NCBI GenBank assembly: GCA_903856555.1
Contig: CAIOCC010000240.1
Location: forward strand, 1-6,869
Direction of reading: 5' to 3'
DNA from: an uncultured Bacteroidota bacterium
Lineage (GTDB): Bacteria > Bacteroidota > Bacteroidia > UBA7662
DNA: 6,869 nucleotides
Both the position numbers and the translations under genes were made by a program. Position 1 is the first letter of the stretch. Every line of letters starts with the position of its first letter. Under the pieces are notes generated by a model. The model saw nothing but the letters and a program-made list of their open reading frames with translations. It did not search any database and was not told where the DNA came from. Shown here in pieces: positions 4,996 through 6,869 of this stretch.

Positions 4996-6869
4996 TTAGT
5001 GCTTGACAAATCGGATCAGGTTGCGCCCTAGGGGCCCACGGTATTCCAAAAGATAGAGGCCTGGGGGCAGGGTTTCGGTGAAATCCAAATCTTGGCGGCC
5101 CAGATGGGGCTGGCTAAGTTCCGATTGAAGGTAAACCTTGCCGTTGGAGCCAAGAACTCGGTAGTGGGCGGATTGATCGGATGCTGGAAATTCCAGGGTG
5201 AGGGAGCCCTTGGTTGGATTGGGATACAAGCGCAACGCTGGCCTTTGGTTGAGGTTTTCAACCGAACTGCGATCCAAAGAAACCCTCCAACGGGTGCTAT
5301 CGGTCGACGTTATGAGGTTTTCGAAATACTCATTGACACCGGCATGGGTGCGGCGCAGATAGATGGCCGTGTCGTTGGTTCGACTGTAAAAAATCCGCAG
5401 CATGGGTTGGAACAAGGAATCCCTTGCCAAGCTTTGGGTTAGGTTCTGGGCCATGGCTACGATGCGCGGGCTGTTGTTGGCGAAGGTAAATTGCCAAAGC
5501 GGGGAGCCCGGGGCCGACAAGGAGGTGACTTGCAGGGGGCGTATACCATGGATTTCGAAATCCAAAGCCGTTAAACGATGTTGCGGATTTCGGATGGCAA
5601 TGTCCACGAAGCGTTGCACGGTATCGATAGCCAAGATTTTGGTGGTATGGGTTTGGGCTGATTGAAGACCACGAGGGAAACTGCAGGCCTGCCCTGTGTT
5701 ATTGTTCATCAGGCAATTTCCAAGCAAGGCCGCATCCCACACATTGAGGGTGCTGTCGCCGCTGAGGTCGGCGCATTCGCTGTAAGGAAGGAGCTGTTGA
5801 ACCAAGCCGGTCAGATAAAAAGGAACATCCACGCTGTTGCGAATCGAGTCTTGATTCATGTCCCCGCGTACGGCGCGTCCAGCGCAAATTCCGCGACAAT
5901 CCCGGACCGCATTGCCGTAGGTAACGCCTTGACAATCAACATAAGGATTGCAGTTGGGGTATTTGCTGTATTGTTTGAGTCCGTTGCTATCGGTATAGAT
6001 TCGTAGGCAGACCTGAACCCAATTGTTCATGTAATTCATCTCAATGCGACCGAGGGCGTCGGGGGATTGATCCCAATTCACCTTGGCGGCCAGGATATAA
6101 TCCCCGGTAGGGACATCGGTAATGTCTATCCATTGGCAGTCCAAGCCTCGAGAATAAATATCCCCGCAACCGGCGGTGATTCCCATATTGCTGCAGCCGT
6201 ATTTAGCCGGGATACCGGATGGGCAGTCAAGGTCCATAACACAAAAACCATTTTTGAAACCAACCGGAATGCGATTGCCCACGGTGGGGTACAAAACATA
6301 TTCGGCGTAGCCTTCGTAATGGGCATGCCCGTGGCAATTTGCCGTGTTAAATTGTCCGGGGTGTGTTGAAGGGCTGCCAATGTAGTAGTCCGTAATGCCT
6401 ACATTTCGGATATCGGTGGTAAAGCGAATGACGGTGCGATTGCCATAACCCGTTAGGCAATTTTCGGCCACCCAGCAATTGCCGACGTTGGCTGTGAGGG
6501 TGGACCTTTGCAATGAATTTTCAAAGGCAGATTGCACGAATTCCAGGTCAGGACCCGGGGGGCACAAGGGGTTCGGGTAATAATAACAGGGTCCTGCAAT
6601 GGTGGCCATAGGGTCGTAATTGCAAGCCGAAGAATCCATGCAGCCCGGGATAGGGCCATCGTATTGGAGACGGAAGGCGATGGGGCCGGTGCAAGAGCTG
6701 TCACCGCCAATGCGAATCCGGTACGTCGTGGTGGTATCCAAAAAGGCCATGACTTCGGCCCTGTTCCCGCAAGCCGCCGAGGAGTCGTTAAAAAAGATGG
6801 TTCCTAAATTGTCGTTGGACAGAACCGGTGCGTTGCAGGTATTGTAAACCCAGATTTTGGTATTGTAAC
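4996..6869 (-). CDS. Secreted multidomain lysyl-oxidase-like protein with T9SS sorting domain (5' end outside window)
   Basis: The reading frame is open from the right edge (first whole codon at 6867-6865) to a TAA at 4996-4998, giving 623 visible residues. The N-terminus, with any Sec signal peptide, lies outside, and the ATG at 6748-6750 is internal. Domain order: end of a PPC-like beta-sandwich (about 1-69), a GCMD..ACNYDP motif (75-94), a lysyl oxidase domain (106-290), a Cys-rich linker with DCQGVTYGNAV.DC, a dockerin-like calcium module (335-387), a possible cohesin-like beta-sandwich (about 408-530) and a T9SS type A sorting domain (about 545-623). Lysyl oxidases use copper and a self-made quinone to turn peptidyl lysine into reactive allysine, releasing H2O2 and ammonia. 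All key residues are present, so activity is likely. The substrate is unknown: it could be the cell's own surface proteins, matrix, small amines or foreign protein. The LOX and sorting-domain calls are firm; the cohesin-like call is weak. Confidence 0.9.
   Translation of the reverse strand, partial: YNTKIWVYNTCNAPVLSNDNLGTIFFNDSSAACGNRAEVMAFLDTTTTYRIRIGGDSSCTGPIAFRLQYDGPIPGCMDSSACNYDPMATIAGPCYYYPNPLCPPGPDLEFVQSAFENSLQRSTLTANVGNCWVAENCLTGYGNRTVIRFTTDIRNVGITDYYIGSPSTHPGQFNTANCHGHAHYEGYAEYVLYPTVGNRIPVGFKNGFCVMDLDCPSGIPAKYGCSNMGITAGCGDIYSRGLDCQWIDITDVPTGDYILAAKVNWDQSPDALGRIEMNYMNNWVQVCLRIYTDSNGLKQYSKYPNCNPYVDCQGVTYGNAVRDCRGICAGRAVRGDMNQDSIRNSVDVPFYLTGLVQQLLPYSECADLSGDSTLNVWDAALLGNCLMNNNTGQACSFPRGLQSAQTHTTKILAIDTVQRFVDIAIRNPQHRLTALDFEIHGIRPLQVTSLSAPGSPLWQFTFANNSPRIVAMAQNLTQSLARDSLFQPMLRIFYSRTNDTAIYLRRTHAGVNEYFENLITSTDSTRWRVSLDRSSVENLNQRPALRLYPNPTKGSLTLEFPASDQSAHYRVLGSNGKVYLQSELSQPHLGRQDLDFTETLPPGLYLLEYRGPLGRNLIRFVKH
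4999..5235 (-). other. T9SS type A C-terminal sorting domain
   Basis: The last 79 residues begin with LRLYPNPTKGSLTLEF and continue as an Ig-like fold with YRVLGSNGKVYLQSEL, a DLDF strand, LPPGLYLLEY and the closing RFVKH. This is the typical pattern of the domain that directs Bacteroidota proteins through the outer membrane by the type IX system. It is normally cut off by the PorU sortase, and the protein is then released or attached to surface lipopolysaccharide. None of the T9SS machinery is encoded in this window. Confidence 0.95.
5278..5646 (-). other. Possible cohesin-like beta-sandwich
   Basis: Visible residues of about 408-530, between the dockerin-like module and the sorting domain, are rich in beta-strands. 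They include RFVDIAIRNPQHRLTALDFEIHGI and later segments such as LWQFTFANNSPRIVAMA and MLRIFYSRTNDTAIYLRR. The alternation and the LTALDFEI strand resemble cohesin-type carbohydrate-binding folds that commonly follow dockerin repeats in Bacteroidota secreted proteins. No diagnostic motif is present, so this is an inference from pattern and position. Confidence 0.4.
5707..5865 (-). other. Dockerin-like module with two calcium-binding loops
   Basis: Two loops fit the 12-residue dockerin F-hand pattern D-x-N/S-x-D-x6-D. The first is GDMNQDSIRNSVD (Asp336, Asn338, Asp340, Asp347 in visible numbering). The second is ADLSGDSTLNVWD (Asp367, Ser369, Asp371, Asp378). Each is followed by a hydrophobic helix (VPFYLTGLVQQLL and AALLGNCLM). 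Calcium binding is predicted from spacing. In non-cellulosomal bacteria such modules usually pack inside the same protein or a partner rather than building cellulosomes. Confidence 0.75.
5998..6552 (-). other. Lysyl oxidase catalytic domain (copper- and LTQ-dependent amine oxidase)
   Basis: Visible residues 106-290 follow the animal LOX catalytic domain from end to end. The start PDLEFVQSAF matches the usual PDLV opening. The copper motif CHGHAH places His179, His181 and His183 (6319-6333) where human LOX has CHQHYH. GFKNGFCVMDLDC carries Lys205 (6253-6255) at the position of human Lys320. GCGDIYSRGLDCQWIDITDV carries Tyr238 (6154-6156) at human Tyr355. These two residues form the LTQ cofactor in the animal enzyme. 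Cysteines 131, 137, 178, 209, 215, 225, 234, 244 and 287 also match animal LOX cysteines. NYMNNWVQVCLRIY closes the domain, like the DYTNNVVRC ending of LOX. The residue correspondence is from recalled family sequences, not a computed alignment. Confidence 0.92.
6586..6645 (-). other. GCMD..ACNYDP short cysteine motif
   Basis: GCMDSSACNYDPMATIAGPC is a one-copy version of a motif that is frequent, often as repeats, in secreted Bacteroidota proteins (GCTD..ACNYNP.A..DDGSC type). It marks a surface protein and acts as a linker between the PPC-like part and the LOX domain. A calcium-binding role, as in thrombospondin type 3 repeats, is possible but not shown. Confidence 0.7.
6661..6867 (-). other. 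End of a PPC-like beta-sandwich domain (truncated by window edge)
   Basis: The first visible 69 residues run TKIWVYNTCNAPVLSNDN, then CGNRAEVMAFLDTTTTYRIRIGG, then a TGPIAFRLQY strand. This order (kIxVY..C, sNDd, C..a.v.f......TYyIrVgG, tG.f.l) is that of the bacterial pre-peptidase C-terminal domains found in extracellular proteins. Only its second half lies in the window, so the domain name is tentative. Confidence 0.5.

Noticed and set aside
5007..5009. TTG as the accA start, giving a 338-residue protein
   Set aside because: The extra eight residues are not conserved, overlap the upstream gene, and an ATG at 4983-4985 gives the normal family N-terminus.
5047..5055. TATCTTTTG on the minus strand upstream of accA, resembling the Bacteroidota -7 promoter element
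   Set aside because: It encodes the conserved LYLLEY strand of the sorting domain, deviates from TAnnTTTG, and the nearest upstream TTTG is about 30 nt away, too far for a -33 element.
378..6869. Functional link between dapA (lysine synthesis) and lysyl oxidase (lysine oxidation)
   Set aside because: The oxidase acts on lysine within proteins outside the cell, while DapA makes a cytoplasmic precursor. Sharing a gene block with accA and ligA is explained by housekeeping clustering.

Overview
The window looks like a chromosomal segment of a member of the Bacteroidota with moderate G+C content. Three things point there: a C-terminal type IX secretion (T9SS) sorting domain with the LYPNP hallmark, a DUF6913-type gene between ligA and dapA, and start sites with A/T-rich leaders and no clear Shine-Dalgarno sequences. 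Family or genus cannot be resolved from the sequence alone.

Layout: the left edge holds the 3' end of hutU (urocanate hydratase, + strand). It converges, with a 26-nt gap, on a tightly packed block of five minus-strand genes that reads from the right edge leftwards: a large secreted multidomain protein (5' end outside the window), accA, ligA, a DUF6913-family gene, and dapA. Gaps in the block are about 10, 21, 9 and 18 nt, so the genes are probably co-transcribed. There is no gene-free stretch over 300 nt, and I see no RNA gene, insertion sequence, repeat array or CRISPR.

accA (fatty-acid synthesis), ligA (DNA joining) and dapA (lysine and meso-diaminopimelate synthesis) are ordinary housekeeping genes with intact catalytic motifs. 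The DUF6913 gene has no known function.

The unusual element is the secreted protein at the right edge. Its visible 623 residues contain, in order, the end of a PPC-like beta-sandwich, a short GCMD..ACNYDP cysteine motif, a complete lysyl-oxidase (LOX) domain, a dockerin-like pair of calcium loops, a possible cohesin-like beta-sandwich, and the T9SS sorting domain. The LOX domain keeps the copper-binding HxHxH motif, the lysine and tyrosine that in animal enzymes form the lysine tyrosylquinone (LTQ) cofactor, and nine cysteines matching those of animal LOX. The sequence therefore predicts an active, secreted or surface-attached copper amine oxidase resembling the enzyme that cross-links collagen and elastin in animals. 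I consider this the main point of interest in the window.
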